Below, piece after piece: positions 5,106 through 5,128 of a stretch of 5,128 nt of DNA. A program made the position numbers and the translations under genes. Positions within the stretch are counted from its first letter, which is position 1. Every line of letters begins with the position of its first letter. Below the pieces are notes generated by a model, which was given only the letters and a program-made list of their open reading frames with translations, did no database searches and was not told the DNA's origin. The stretch is from an uncultured Clostridia bacterium (GTDB lineage: Bacteria; Bacillota; Clostridia; Oscillospirales; Acutalibacteraceae), in the NCBI GenBank assembly GCA_945224895.1, contig CALYNW010000097.1, positions 1 through 5,128 on the forward strand. Direction: 5' to 3'.

Positions 5106-5128
5106 CCGTTAGACTGCGTTACTGTCAA

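Noticed and set aside
5123..5128. TTGACA on the minus strand at the right edge.
   Set aside because: No -10 element lies at 16-18 bp; that stretch reads AAAAAG. It is a lone hexamer.

Overview
The window looks like chromosomal DNA of an anaerobic, low-GC Firmicute. A gut Clostridia lineage such as Ruminococcus or the wider Oscillospirales is my best guess. Reasons are an oxygen- or NO-scavenging flavodiiron protein of the clostridial type, two sialic-acid catabolic genes, strong AAGGAG-type ribosome binding sites, and near-consensus TTGACA / TATAAT promoters. The genus cannot be fixed by eye.

Left part (1-1697, minus strand): one transcription unit. A TTGACT-17-TATATT promoter (1626-1654) carries a perfect 8-bp inverted repeat (1600-1620) over its predicted start point. 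It drives a MacB/LolD-type ABC ATPase (875-1573). Next comes a secreted protein (827 to beyond base 1) with a signal peptide and two nearly ungapped repeats of 127-residue period. This second gene is open to the window edge, so its C-terminus is unseen. The pair looks like two parts of an envelope ABC system; the permease is not in the window and would be expected further left.

Middle (1698-3358, plus strand): a divergent, extended -10 promoter drives a class A flavodiiron protein (fprA, 1756-2913). It probably detoxifies O2 and/or NO. Just 3 bases after its stop, a second and almost perfect promoter (TTGACA-17-TATTAT) drives a 109-residue protein (2981-3310). That protein is the two ends of a YtcJ-like amidohydrolase joined together with the whole catalytic barrel missing. 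A 12-bp hairpin with T-tracts on both strands (3329-3358) ends this unit and the convergent nanA.

Right part (3374-5128): two sialic-acid genes in divergent orientation. nanA (minus, 3374-4276) is an N-acetylneuraminate lyase and nanE (plus, 4381-5070) is a ManNAc-6-phosphate 2-epimerase. Their -35 elements are back to back and only 2 bp apart. NanA splits sialic acid to ManNAc and pyruvate. A ManNAc kinase, not seen here, would phosphorylate the sugar, and NanE converts ManNAc-6-P to GlcNAc-6-P. After nanE there are 58 bases with only a weak possible terminator.

Every stretch longer than 300 bases is occupied by a gene. I saw no tRNA, rRNA, CRISPR array, insertion sequence or prophage signal. 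The most unusual items are the barrel-less amidohydrolase with its own promoter and terminator, and the palindrome covering the ABC operon start point. Most of the window is otherwise ordinary gut-anaerobe metabolism.
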